From an uncultured Candidatus Melainabacteria bacterium (GTDB taxonomy: Bacteria > Cyanobacteriota > Vampirovibrionia > Gastranaerophilales > Gastranaerophilaceae), in NCBI GenBank assembly GCA_934754425.1, contig CAKVIN010000013.1:4530-68529 (forward strand): a stretch of DNA of 64,000 nt, given 5' to 3'. The notes under the pieces are model-generated. The model searched no databases. It saw nothing but the letters and a program-made list of their open reading frames with translations, and was not told where the DNA came from. This document shows, in pieces, positions 25,930-34,110 of this stretch; position 1 is the first letter of the stretch, and each line of letters opens with the position of its first letter. A program made the translations under genes and the position numbers.

Positions 25930-26493
25930 ATGTCTAGAACAAAAATAGTTTTAGCCGGAGAAGGCGGGCAAGGTGTACAATCTATTGCAAAAATCCTTGT
26001 TGAAGCTGGTTATGAAGCCGGTAAACAAGTTTTATATATTCCAAACTTTGGTGTAGAACAAAGAGGCGGTGTTTCAATCGCTTTCTGTCAAATTGCTGAT
26101 GAAAGAATCGGTGAACCAAGATTTGCTAAAGGTGATATTATCATTATGCTTTCTGATAGAGCAATTGACAGATGCGAAGCTTATGTAAGCGAAAATTCTA
26201 CCGTTGTATATGATACATCAGTTTGTACAAAGAAACCGCAAGTTAAATGCAAACAAGTAATCGGGGTTGATGCTAATAAAATTGCGAACGAAAAACTTAG
26301 TGCCAGAGTATTCAATATTATTATTTTGGGTGTTTTACTTGCAGCAACTAATGTTTTGAAACTTGATGATATTAAAAACGCTATGGAAATGGCACTTGGT
26401 AAAAAATTCACTGCCAAACCTGAATTGAGAGAATTGAATCATAAGGCTCTTGAAATGGGAATGGAATTGATAAATAATCAAGTGGTTGCTTAA
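25930..26493 (+). CDS. korC: 2-oxoacid:ferredoxin oxidoreductase, gamma subunit
   Basis: 187-residue gamma subunit. GEGGQGVQSIAKILVEAG and IPNFGVEQRGGVS are the family's hallmark motifs; these subunits complete the CoA and cluster-binding surface of the complex. AAGGAG precedes the ATG. Gene order alpha-beta-gamma-ferredoxin and same-strand spacing indicate one operon interrupted only by repeats. Confidence 0.93.
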   Translation: MSRTKIVLAGEGGQGVQSIAKILVEAGYEAGKQVLYIPNFGVEQRGGVSIAFCQIADERIGEPRFAKGDIIIMLSDRAIDRCEAYVSENSTVVYDTSVCTKKPQVKCKQVIGVDANKIANEKLSARVFNIIILGVLLAATNVLKLDDIKNAMEMALGKKFTAKPELRELNHKALEMGMELINNQVVA

Positions 26494-26508
26494 GTTGTAG
26501 AAAAGGAA

Positions 26509-26686
26509 TTTGAGTTTTGATGACTACTATGAGTGGAAAATTGAAAATGGAAAGTTGAAAGTTGTATTAAATTTTTCTTAGTATTAAATGTTCAATAAAA
26601 AACAGATTTTACTTTAAAGAATATTTAAAATAACTTTCCACTTTCAACTTTCCATTTTCCACTCAAAACAGTGACATTCCTCAAAA
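26509..26686. repeat. Palindromic repeat Rep2, copy a (korC-korD gap)
   Basis: The left arm 26531-26563 (GAGTGGAAAATTGAAAATGG...) is complementary to the right arm 26631-26664 (...CCATTTTCCACTC), around an AT-rich centre of about 65 bp. TTTGAG and CTCAAA form outer arms. Unrelated to Rep1; a further piece is at 63933. Confidence 0.85.
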
Positions 26687-26696
26687 GGAGATTAAA

Positions 26697-26966
26697 ATGA
26701 CAGAAAAAAAATATCACGGCTATAAAATCGAAGGTGTTGGCAAAGGTAAAGCAGATTATTATGTTTATACAGATTTGTGTAAAGGCTGTGGACTTTGTAT
26801 TGCAAAATGCCCTATGAATAAAGCCGGTAAAAAATGCTTGGATTGGTCAAAAGAAGTAGGTTTATATCAAACCCCTGCTGTTGCGCCTGATCCGGAAGTT
26901 TGTATTGCTTGCGGAGCCTGTGCATTAACTTGTCCGGATAGTGCAATAAGAATTGAAAGAAAATAA
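26697..26966 (+). CDS. korD: Two-cluster 4Fe-4S ferredoxin subunit of the oxidoreductase
   Basis: 89 residues with two cluster sites: CKGCGLCIAKCP and CIACGACALTCP. It is the delta (ferredoxin-like) subunit carrying electrons from the TPP site to free ferredoxin. AAGGAG precedes the ATG. It ends the operon; a strong terminator follows 17 nt later. The first cluster is followed by a longer basic loop (MNKAGKKCLDW), as often seen in Kor/Vor delta subunits. Confidence 0.92.
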   Translation: MTEKKYHGYKIEGVGKGKADYYVYTDLCKGCGLCIAKCPMNKAGKKCLDWSKEVGLYQTPAVAPDPEVCIACGACALTCPDSAIRIERK

Positions 26967-26982
26967 TAAAAAAATCGTATAG

Positions 26983-27019
26983 AAAAAGTTCCAGTAGTTC
27001 GATAAACTGGAACTTTTTT
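26983..27019 (+). terminator. Terminator of the oxidoreductase operon
   Basis: AAGTTCCAGT and ACTGGAACTT pair around a 10-nt loop, followed by a T-run (ACTTTTTTG). Confidence 0.9.
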
Positions 27020-27028
27020 GCATAGAGT

Positions 27029-27109
27029 AAAAATAGCTTTAATCACAAGGATTAAAGCTATTTAGACCTCTAAGAGTTATTGATAGTTCTAGGAAAACTA
27101 TCACTCTAT
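27029..27109 (-). ncRNA. Small RNA B, paralogue of the RNA at 45511
   Basis: About 81 nt. Begins AAAAACATAGAGTGATAG, then a hairpin GATAGTT/AACTATC inside a second stem AGAGT/ACTCT, a conserved TAGAGGTCTAA, and a terminator AATAGCTTTAATC/GATTAAAGCTATT followed by five T. The 5' domain aligns with the RNA at 45511-45593, with compensatory changes in the stem. It lies just after murG but has its own consensus promoter. No ORF is on it, and no small ORF overlaps it on the other strand. Confidence 0.75.
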
Positions 27110-27115
27110 GTTTTT

Positions 27116-27144
27116 ATTATACAATATCTATTAACCATTTTCAA
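27116..27144 (-). promoter_or_regulatory. Consensus promoter of small RNA B
   Basis: TTGAAA (27144-27139), 17-nt spacer, TATAAT (27121-27116) on the minus strand, then AAAAACA, matching the arrangement before the paralogue at 45511. Confidence 0.8.
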
Positions 27145-27170
27145 TATAGTATTATAAGTAATATCAAAAT

Positions 27171-28277
27171 TTATTTATTCTTAATCAACTCAACAATTCT
27201 TTCTGTTGCATCAAATTTCGCCAAATGAGAAGCATTTTGTTTCAAATAATTCATCTTAATAGGATTTTTTACAATCTCTACAACAGCTTCTCTCAAACGA
27301 TTTGGGTCAAGTTCTTTATCTTCTATATAAGTGCAAGCGCCCATTTCCAAAAGATATTTAGCGTTAATTCTTTGGTGGTTTGCCGCTGCGTATGGATATG
27401 GAACTAGAATTGGCGCAGCACCTGAAGCGCAGATTTCTGAAAGACTCAACGAACCGGCTCTTGATACCACAATATCACTGGATTTGAGAACTGATATCAT
27501 GTCCATAAAATATGGTTTTATAATCAAGTTTTTATCTTGTTCATAATTAGGATAAATTTGTCCAAGTCTTTCCAAAACATTTTCATAATTCTTTTTGCCG
27601 GTTTGGAAAATTATCTGCAAATTCAATTCTTGAGAGAACTCTTTTAATAATTCTATAGTTGTGTTGTTTATTGATTTTGCACCTTGAGAACCACCCATTA
27701 CACAAAGAGTAAGTTTGTTTTCCAATCCCATTCTTGCACGAGCTTCTTCTTTTGTAAGTGTTGCGAATTCTTCTCTGATTGGATTTCCGGTAACAACAGC
27801 GTGTTTGTTTGGAATGAATTTTTTTGCTTTTTCAAAAGCCAAAGAAACGTATTTTGCTCGTTTACATAATTTTCTTGTAACTAACCCAGGCATAGCATCA
27901 CAATCGTGCATTACATAAGGAGTTTTAGTTATTCTGCAAGCAAAAATCATTGGTGCTGAAACATATCCGCCGGTTGCAAAAACTGCATCAGGCTTGTATT
28001 TTTTGATATATCGGACAGAACGAATAATAGCTTTAACAAGTTTTACACCCCAAACAAAGAATTTAGGGTTCAAACCACGTGGCATGCCGGAAACACTTAC
28101 GTGCAAAAATTTGTAACCTTTTTTTGTAGCAAGTTCATATTCCATGTTGCGCTTGTTACCAACATAATAGACTTTCGCATCTGCGCTTAATCTGTCTGCT
28201 ACTGCTAGTGCGGGATAAATATGTCCTCCGGTACCACCACCGGTGACAAAATATGTGCTATTGTATACTTCTGACAT
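27171..28277 (-). CDS. murG: MurG, UDP-GlcNAc:lipid I GlcNAc transferase
   Basis: Makes lipid II at the inner membrane by adding GlcNAc to lipid I. About 368 residues with GGGTGGHIYPALAVAD at the N-terminus, MHDCDAMPGLV, GGSQGAKSIN, and the C-terminal sugar-nucleotide site SRAGSLSLSEICASGAAPILVPYP broken only by normal spacing. The ATG at 28277 follows AAGG and overlaps the end of ftsW by 20 nt. It is part of a murD-ftsW-murG division and wall cluster. Confidence 0.97.
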   Translation of the reverse strand: MSEVYNSTYFVTGGGTGGHIYPALAVADRLSADAKVYYVGNKRNMEYELATKKGYKFLHVSVSGMPRGLNPKFFVWGVKLVKAIIRSVRYIKKYKPDAVFATGGYVSAPMIFACRITKTPYVMHDCDAMPGLVTRKLCKRAKYVSLAFEKAKKFIPNKHAVVTGNPIREEFATLTKEEARARMGLENKLTLCVMGGSQGAKSINNTTIELLKEFSQELNLQIIFQTGKKNYENVLERLGQIYPNYEQDKNLIIKPYFMDMISVLKSSDIVVSRAGSLSLSEICASGAAPILVPYPYAAANHQRINAKYLLEMGACTYIEDKELDPNRLREAVVEIVKNPIKMNYLKQNASHLAKFDATERIVELIKNK

Positions 28278-29409
28278 TACCAAACCTTATCCTTTTTACA
28301 TTGTCTTTTGATATATTTAATAAAATTCCAATCATCCATAATGATACCATAATAGATGAACCACCGTAACTAATAAATGGCATTGGAACACCTGTTGCAG
28401 GTACGAATGAACTTGCAACCCACATGTTTAAAAATCCTTGGAAACATATTGAGAACGTAAGCCCTAAAGCAAGTAATTTTCCATACATATCTTGGCATTT
28501 TACGGCAATCAAAAATCCTCTCTGCAAAATTGTCCAGAATAGGCAGATGATTAATAAACATCCGATAAATCCGTGTTCTTCACCAATTACTGCGTAAATA
28601 AAGTCAGTATGCGCTTCCGGAAGCCAAGCCAGTTTTTGTTTAGAACTTCCATAACCAACTCCATATAACCCTCCGGACGCAAATGCTACAAGCGACTGGA
28701 TGATGTTATATCCTGCTCCCAATGGGTCAGCTTCTGGATGAAGCCAAGTTTCGATACGAGATGATTGATAACCCTTCAAACCTTTTAATAACAATAAAGG
28801 AATCATCGTACTCATTCCGCAAAGAATTAATTTTAAAGAACCGCCTGCGCAAATATAAATTGCAACCGAAGTTGCGAGCAATAATAAAACCATACTCAAG
28901 TTCGGCTGAATAAAAATAAGTCCAACCATAAATAATATCGGTGCAAAAGCCCAGACAATTTTTTCATTGTCCATAATATTTGCATCTTTATAAAAAGCAC
29001 CTGCTAACAACAAAACTACTGCTGGTTTTGCGAACTCAGACGGCTGCAAACTAAGAGGTCCTATATTAATCCATCTTTGAGCACCATTAACCGTTACGCC
29101 AGCAAATTTTACGAGAAGTAACATCATTATTACAACACCAACAAACGGCATTGTGTAATTAATTAATTTTTTGTAATGGAAATTAGATAAAAATCTTAGA
29201 CCGAAAATTCCGACAATTACACCAAAAATCTGCTGGATTAAAAATCTTGCAGGATTTAATCCCATGTCAATACATTTAGGAGCACTTGCGGAAAATATTG
29301 CCATCAAACCAATTACGACCAAGAAAATAACTGCAATCATAAGTGGTCTGTCTGATTGCATGTTTTGTGAACTCATTTTATCAGTGGGTCTGCTATTTTG
29401 ATAAGACAT
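28258..29409 (-). CDS. ftsW: FtsW/SEDS-family lipid II polymerase
   Basis: Polytopic septal peptidoglycan glycosyltransferase, about 383 residues and around ten membrane spans. Typical stretches are LQPSEFAKPAVVLLLAG, RWINIGPLSLQPSE, YQSSRIETWLHP, GEEHGFIGCL and the C-terminal GVPMPFISYGGSS. The position between murD and murG supports FtsW over RodA. Start choice is uncertain: ATG 29409 overlaps the murD end and has GAGGAG rather far upstream (15 nt); ATG 29376 has no visible ribosome site. Confidence 0.94.
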   Translation of the reverse strand: MSYQNSRPTDKMSSQNMQSDRPLMIAVIFLVVIGLMAIFSASAPKCIDMGLNPARFLIQQIFGVIVGIFGLRFLSNFHYKKLINYTMPFVGVVIMMLLLVKFAGVTVNGAQRWINIGPLSLQPSEFAKPAVVLLLAGAFYKDANIMDNEKIVWAFAPILFMVGLIFIQPNLSMVLLLLATSVAIYICAGGSLKLILCGMSTMIPLLLLKGLKGYQSSRIETWLHPEADPLGAGYNIIQSLVAFASGGLYGVGYGSSKQKLAWLPEAHTDFIYAVIGEEHGFIGCLLIICLFWTILQRGFLIAVKCQDMYGKLLALGLTFSICFQGFLNMWVASSFVPATGVPMPFISYGGSSIMVSLWMIGILLNISKDNVKRIRFGNVRSIQ

Positions 29410-30709
29410 ACTGTTTAAAAACTTCTCCTCTGTGCTCGTAACTGTTGAACATGTCAAAACTTGCGCAAGCCGGTGAAAGCAACACTACATCAGGTTTTAA
29501 GCTGATTGCTTTATCAATTGCGTCTTCCATCGTGCGTTCTTTTATTATATTACTAAAACCATTTTTTTTCAGATTTTCTTCAAATCTTTCTGTCGCTTCA
29601 CCAATCAAAAGAACGGTCTTTATATGCTTATTAATAGAATGGCACATCTCAGTTAAATCAGTGTTCTTATCCCTTCCGCCAAGAATTAAAGCTACATCTT
29701 GATTGTTGAAAGAATCTATTGCAACGATAGAAGCCTCCGGATTTGTTGCCTTAGAATCATTAAAAAACGTGATACCGTCCATTGTACGAACTTTTTCAAG
29801 TCTATGTTCCGGCGCTCTAAAACTCATGATTTGCGCTCTAATGTCCTCATTTTTCATACCAACAAGTTTAGCGATAATAATACCGCACATTATGTTTTGG
29901 TAATTATGATGACCCACTAAAGGACAATCCGCAAGAGTTATAACCTCTTCGCCTTTATAAAAAATCGCATTATTTTTAATGCCACAATCATGTTCATCAT
30001 CAAAGAAAATCACATTTTTACATTTAGAAGCAAATTCTTTTAATTTAGTATCTTTAGCGTTCAAAATCGCATATTCAGGCTCTTGTGGCGGTAAAAATAT
30101 TTTTGCCTTAGCATTAAAATAATTTTCCAAACCACCGTGCCAATCAATATGGTCAGGGGTGAAATTAGTCCAGCAAGCAATCTTAGCCCTAAATTTTTCT
30201 GTCATTTGAGCTTGATAAGAACTTATTTCACAAACTAAATAATCATGCTCTTCTTCTATCAAAGAAGTTGGAGGAACACCAATATTACCACAAACCGGAG
30301 CTGAAAAATCTTTGCTTAAAATATGTGAAACAAGAGCAGTAGTAGTTGTTTTACCATTTGTGCCTGTTATTGCAATAAAAGGAGTTTTTGTATTCAAATA
30401 AGCAAGCTCAATTTCAGAAATGATTTTTATTCCTTTTTCGTTTAAGCGTCTAAAGATTTCTGACTTTGGAGGAATTCCTGGGCTGGTTACTGCAAAAGAA
30501 GAGCCTGACAAAAATTCGTCACTATGATATCCACACTCAATTTTTATACCCAAGTCTTTTAACTCTTGAACCTGTGGCTTGAATTCTTCTCTTATATCAG
30601 CCAAACCTTTAGATTCAGTGATATAAACATCATACCCTTTTTTATGCAAAAATCTTGCCGCAGCAACACCGCTTTTTGACAAGCCCATTATTAAAACTTT
30701 TTCACCCAT
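29393..30709 (-). CDS. murD: MurD, UDP-MurNAc-L-Ala:D-Glu ligase
   Basis: Cytoplasmic ATP-dependent ligase adding D-Glu to the muropeptide precursor. 438 residues with ITGTNGKTTTTALV (P-loop), the SYQAQM and NFTPDHIDWHGG segments, FNDSKATNPEAS and LILGGRDKNTD, all typical of MurD. The gene order murD-ftsW-murG on one strand is the classical dcw arrangement. The overlap with ftsW implies coupled translation. Confidence 0.97.
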   Translation of the reverse strand: MGEKVLIMGLSKSGVAAARFLHKKGYDVYITESKGLADIREEFKPQVQELKDLGIKIECGYHSDEFLSGSSFAVTSPGIPPKSEIFRRLNEKGIKIISEIELAYLNTKTPFIAITGTNGKTTTTALVSHILSKDFSAPVCGNIGVPPTSLIEEEHDYLVCEISSYQAQMTEKFRAKIACWTNFTPDHIDWHGGLENYFNAKAKIFLPPQEPEYAILNAKDTKLKEFASKCKNVIFFDDEHDCGIKNNAIFYKGEEVITLADCPLVGHHNYQNIMCGIIIAKLVGMKNEDIRAQIMSFRAPEHRLEKVRTMDGITFFNDSKATNPEASIVAIDSFNNQDVALILGGRDKNTDLTEMCHSINKHIKTVLLIGEATERFEENLKKNGFSNIIKERTMEDAIDKAISLKPDVVLLSPACASFDMFNSYEHRGEVFKQYVLSK

Positions 30710-30756
30710 TCTTATTTATCCTTATATATAACCCCAATCCTCTCCCACAAGTCTTT

Positions 30757-30773
30757 GTCAGGAATTGCCTGAC
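30757..30773. repeat. Short perfect hairpin between leuD and murD
   Basis: GTCAGG-AATTG-CCTGAC. No T-run follows on either strand, so it is either a protein site or part of the leader of murD's neighbour. The preceding CCTCTCCCACAAG resembles the core of the repeat inside pabA. Confidence 0.35.
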
Positions 30774-30800
30774 CTACTAACTAGAAGAGTGAATGAGTTA

Positions 30801-31295
30801 TTAACCTAAAACCAAGTCGCCATTCTTCTTGATATGTTCAATCAATCCGCCGTCTTCAAGAAGTCTAATCATTACATCAGGAAGTGGTTCAATCATAGTT
30901 GTTGTACCTTTTGTAAGGTTTTTCAACGTACCTGCTTTTATATCCAAATCTAATTCATCACCGGCATCAATACCATCAGTATCACATTCGATTGCCAAAA
31001 GTCCGATATTGATTGCGTTTCTGTAAAAAATTCTGGCAAAAGATTTTGCAATAACTGCACCAACTCCCGCAATCTTAATTATTTGCGGAGCATGTTCTCT
31101 TGAAGAGCCAAGTCCAAAATTGTTTCCAGCAACAACAAAATCACCTTTCTTCATGTTCTTTGCAAAATTCTCATCTGCATCCTCAAGAACGTGTTTTGAA
31201 AATTCCTGTAAATCAGAACGCAAATGGAACAAGCGCCCTGGAGCAATATGGTCTGTAGATATATTATCACCAAATTTAAAAGCTTTACCCTGCAT
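30801..31295 (-). CDS. leuD: 3-isopropylmalate dehydratase small subunit
   Basis: Swivel-domain small subunit of the aconitase superfamily, about 164 residues, archaeal/clostridial LeuD-like. FGDNISTDHIAPGR, GDFVVAGNNFGLGSSREHAP (substrate loop) and AKSFARIFYRNAINIGL are diagnostic. It acts with a large LeuC-type subunit that is not in this window. The ATG at 31295 has GAGGAG in place; an ATG 13 codons upstream has none. A homoaconitase-type small subunit is the main alternative. Confidence 0.88.
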   Translation of the reverse strand: MQGKAFKFGDNISTDHIAPGRLFHLRSDLQEFSKHVLEDADENFAKNMKKGDFVVAGNNFGLGSSREHAPQIIKIAGVGAVIAKSFARIFYRNAINIGLLAIECDTDGIDAGDELDLDIKAGTLKNLTKGTTTMIEPLPDVMIRLLEDGGLIEHIKKNGDLVLG

Positions 31296-31391
31296 ATAAA
31301 TCTCCTCACTGACTAGCTCGCAACAACATTTCAAGCTATTAGAATGTACTACTCTTTATATATCTTCTCAACTATTCAACTTCTCAACTTC

Positions 31392-32513
31392 TCAACTCCT
31401 TAATTGTACCGGCATAACCAAATACAAATAATCTTCATCAGAAACAGGCGCAAATACTGTTGCAGAAAGCGGTGAATTTAATTTTATCGCAATCTCTTCT
31501 GACTCAACTATTTTCAAGAATTCTAGAATAAATTTGTAATTAAACGCAATTGCCAAAGGCTCGCTCATATACTTGATATCAATTTCATCCTCAGAATTAC
31601 CGGCATCAGGAGAATCACCCGATAATTTTAGCGTATTATCTGCAAATTCAAACTTAACAATACTATTTTTTTCATTAACCATTACCGCAACTCGCTCTAA
31701 AGCAACTATCAAGCTTCCTTTATCAACAGTAGCTTCTTTAGGGAAAGTCTGTGGGATTAATTGATTATATTTCGGAAATTGTCCCTGCATTAGACGTGTA
31801 ACAATCTTTGTCTTATCTATTGTAATAACAATTTTTTTCATCTCTTTGCAAATCTTGATTGTATCAGAGTCCGCAAGTAATGAAATCTTTGACAACTCTG
31901 ATAAAACTTTTGATGAAATTAACATCTCAAAAGGTTTTTCTTCATCAGTCGAACTGTTCTTAACAACTTCTCTTACTCTAGCCAGTCTGTTACCATCTGT
32001 AGCCGCCATTTCTAATACGTTTTTGTTGACTTCACAAACAACACCGGATAACAAATTATTAGTTTCATAACCCGCAGCCGCAGAAACAACCTCTCTTATA
32101 GCCTTCGTAAAAGGTCTGGTTTCAATCTCCATACAGTCTTCTTCTGCTATATTTTCTTCAACCTGAGGAAATTCGTTAGCGGAAATACCAATAATATCAA
32201 ACTTAGAGTTTTTACAAGTAATTGTTGCTGTAGAACCGTTTAACTCAAGATTAATCAACTCATCACTTAATCTTGACAAAATTTCACCCAATTTCTTTGC
32301 CGGTAACGTAAACTTACCCTCGGTTTCTACATTCGCATCAATTAGCGTTATAATCGATAAATCAAAATCTGTTGCAGTTAACTTAATCTGATTAGTTCCA
32401 ACTGTTTCTATCAAAACATTCGCTAAAACAGGCTGCAAACCCTTAACAACCGTAGCTCTTTCTACTATCTTTATACCATTCAACAGGTCGTCCTTATTCG
32501 CAACAAATTTCAT
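31392..32513 (-). CDS. dnaN: DNA polymerase III beta subunit (sliding clamp)
   Basis: Ring-shaped processivity clamp, 373 residues, three-domain length. MKFVANKDDLLNGI at the start, a central LLSGVVCEVNKNVLEMAATDGNRLA, and the C-terminal DEDYLYLVMPVQLRS (the usual ending M-P-[IMV]-R-like) identify it. AAGGGG precedes the ATG. It is not beside dnaA here, which is common outside classical origins; no DnaA-box cluster was noticed in the flanks. Confidence 0.96.
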   Translation of the reverse strand: MKFVANKDDLLNGIKIVERATVVKGLQPVLANVLIETVGTNQIKLTATDFDLSIITLIDANVETEGKFTLPAKKLGEILSRLSDELINLELNGSTATITCKNSKFDIIGISANEFPQVEENIAEEDCMEIETRPFTKAIREVVSAAAGYETNNLLSGVVCEVNKNVLEMAATDGNRLARVREVVKNSSTDEEKPFEMLISSKVLSELSKISLLADSDTIKICKEMKKIVITIDKTKIVTRLMQGQFPKYNQLIPQTFPKEATVDKGSLIVALERVAVMVNEKNSIVKFEFADNTLKLSGDSPDAGNSEDEIDIKYMSEPLAIAFNYKFILEFLKIVESEEIAIKLNSPLSATVFAPVSDEDYLYLVMPVQLRS

Positions 32514-32577
32514 TCGATATACCCCTTAAAATACTTGTTTTACAAGGTAATTCTAATACAAATTAAATCTAATTACA

Positions 32578-32716
32578 AGTGCTACGCACGGTACTACGTA
32601 CGTAGGTATTGGGTCGGCTTCTTGGTAGAAATTACAAGATTATTTTATTAATTACCAGCTCCGCCTCAATGGTAGAACTACCGGTATAGATATTGGGACG
32701 GCTTATAGAAAGATGA
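32578..32716. repeat. Dispersed repeat Rep3, copy a
   Basis: Contains GCTACGCACG, CTACGTACGTAG, GGTCGGCT and CTCCGCCTCAATGGT in the same order as copy b at 63792-63915. GC content is well above the surroundings. The 503-bp gap 32514-33016 holds this element, Rep4 and the sigma28-like promoter, but no gene I would support before 33017. Confidence 0.8.
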
Positions 32717-32788
32717 TTAGAGGCGAAGATGCGAAGATGCATAGGGATTTATTTAAATATGGCGCATTTTTTTGAATACAATAGTGCC

Positions 32789-32827
32789 ATGTCATTGCGA
32801 GAAAATCTATGATTTTCGTGGCAATCC
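32789..32827. repeat. Imperfect palindrome Rep4 (TGTCATTGCGAG type)
   Basis: TGTCATTGCGAG...CGTGGCAATCC with GAAAAT/ATTTTC inner arms. Sequences of this TCATTGCGAG-GTGGCAATC form recur as dispersed repeats in many bacterial genomes. Only this copy was noticed here. Confidence 0.6.
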
Positions 32828-32939
32828 AAAATAAAAGGAAGTTTAATTCTTGACTTTTTATTTCCAAACATTAAATCCTTACTAACAATGGCTTTGGGGT
32901 TACAAATGTAAATTATTGTAACAAAACACATAAAAACCC

Positions 32940-32966
32940 TAAAGTTTTTCAAAAAAATGCCGATAT
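32940..32966 (+). promoter_or_regulatory. Sigma28 (FliA)-type promoter
   Basis: TAAAGTTT, an 11-nt spacer, then GCCGATAT. The FliA consensus is TAAAGTTT-N11-GCCGATAA, so 15 of 16 positions match. It lies 50 nt before a 52-codon ORF. Confidence 0.75.
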
Positions 32967-33016
32967 AAAAAATGTAAGCAAAACCGAGAATAATTCAGGA
33001 AAGGATTTAACAGAAT

Positions 33017-33175
33017 ATGCGTATCGAAAATGAAATGTTATCAAGATTTAACAAAATTGAAGACGAAATGTCAAAAAACCAAGAAATGATACTATCTAAT
33101 GAACTAGATTTTTTCTTTGACAATGTAATGGACACAGTTGTAGACTTCTTTAAAGAAGAAAGTTACGCTTGTTAA
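33017..33175 (+). CDS. Small acidic protein under a sigma28-like promoter
   Basis: 52 residues, starting MRIENEMLSRFNKIEDEM and ending FFKEESYAC; acidic, amphipathic, probably helical, no signal peptide. GGAAAGGA lies upstream of the ATG at somewhat long spacing, and a clear terminator follows. Family unknown. The promoter type suggests a motility- or FliA-controlled gene; an anti-sigma factor such as FlgM is one idea, but no FlgM motif is recognised and the protein is shorter than usual for FlgM. Confidence 0.6.
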   Translation: MRIENEMLSRFNKIEDEMSKNQEMILSNELDFFFDNVMDTVVDFFKEESYAC

Positions 33176-33233
33176 ATCCATAAAATGTAAGACCCAAAAA
33201 TATATTTTACTCACTTTTTCTTTTTCTAATATC

Positions 33234-33264
33234 GGAGGTGGAATCCAAAACACCTCCATTTTAA
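33234..33264 (+). terminator. Terminator after the small sigma28-linked gene
   Basis: GGAGGTG and CACCTCC pair around a 10-nt loop, followed by ATTTTAATT. Confidence 0.75.
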
Positions 33265-33321
33265 TTGTAAAAAAATGTTAATAAAAATCAATTTTTACTA
33301 GCCAAAATACTTATTACTAAT

Positions 33322-34029
33322 ATGAAGGTTTTACGTACAATTAATCCAAATAGTAATATGTTTCAACGTGCTTATAAAAGATTGAGCACAGTTTGTTTTG
33401 ACAAAGATTACACTCTACATGATATTAAAACAGAATACAGTAGGGCATAAGATTTATTTGTAGCTAATGGTCAAGCTCGTAATTTTTTCAAACAAACTCT
33501 CGGACTGACTAATCATGTTGAATCACAAGGTGATATAGGGGTGAGCGCATTATTACTTAATGAATTAAGCAAATTAGCTGTTGCATGCGGATTTAAAAAA
33601 GATGCCGAAAAATTGCTATATAGATCTATTGAAACTCATCGACAATCAAGTGATAGTCTCCATGAATTAGCTAGGATTAATGACTTAGAAATGTTATACA
33701 AAAAAGGCTATGGTAAAAAGAAGAATTTTAAAGCTCTTAGAATGAAAAAAGAATGCTGCAAAAAAGTACTCGAAAATTATGAAGAAAGCAAAAGAAATTT
33801 TTTGAGCTTTAATAAAATGCCTACTTCAATCGAAAGTGTTGCAACACAATTAGCTTATACATATGGAAGAATTGGAGAATTATTAGGATGCAATAATGCT
33901 GTTGATGCAATCAGAGCGTTAAATAAATCAAGAATGATAAACTTACAATTAGGTAGATATCGTGCAGCTGATTCAGCCAGATACAAAATCGAAGACATAA
34001 GAGAATTCATAAGAAGTAAATATTGGTAA
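33322..34029 (+). pseudogene. Helical repeat protein gene interrupted by in-frame TAA
   Basis: One reading frame runs from ATG 33322 to 34029 (about 235 codons) except for a TAA at 33448-33450. Before it lies MKVLRTINPNSNMFQRAYKR and 22 more residues; after it the frame continues as DLFVANGQARNFFKQTLGL. The downstream part could start at GTG 33541 (162 residues). It is helical and TPR-like (SIETHRQSSDSLHELARI, QLAYTYGRIGELLG). Either the gene is decayed or the downstream start is used. No Shine-Dalgarno precedes 33322; a weak sigma28-like TAAAAATC-N11-GCCAAAAT lies upstream. Function unknown. Confidence 0.6.
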
Positions 34030-34053
34030 ATTACACATATATTAACCAACAAA

Positions 34054-34081
34054 AAAAGACCGATTGAAAAATCGGTCTTTT
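34054..34081. terminator. Bidirectional terminator between the interrupted gene and ftsZ
   Basis: AAAAGACCGATT-GAAA-AATCGGTCTTTT: a perfect stem with A and T runs, positioned to end both converging genes. Confidence 0.9.
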
Positions 34082-34110
34082 ACTATATACTATCTTCTAC
34101 ACATAAGTCT

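Noticed and set aside
31296..31391. Tandem TTCTCAAC repeats between dnaN and leuD as an origin or iteron
   Set aside because: Only four short, irregular copies; no DnaA boxes or AT-rich unwinding pattern beyond background.
32749..32952. 67-codon minus-strand ORF
   Set aside because: Its centre is a translation of the Rep4 TGTCATTGCGAG repeat and it has no ribosome site.
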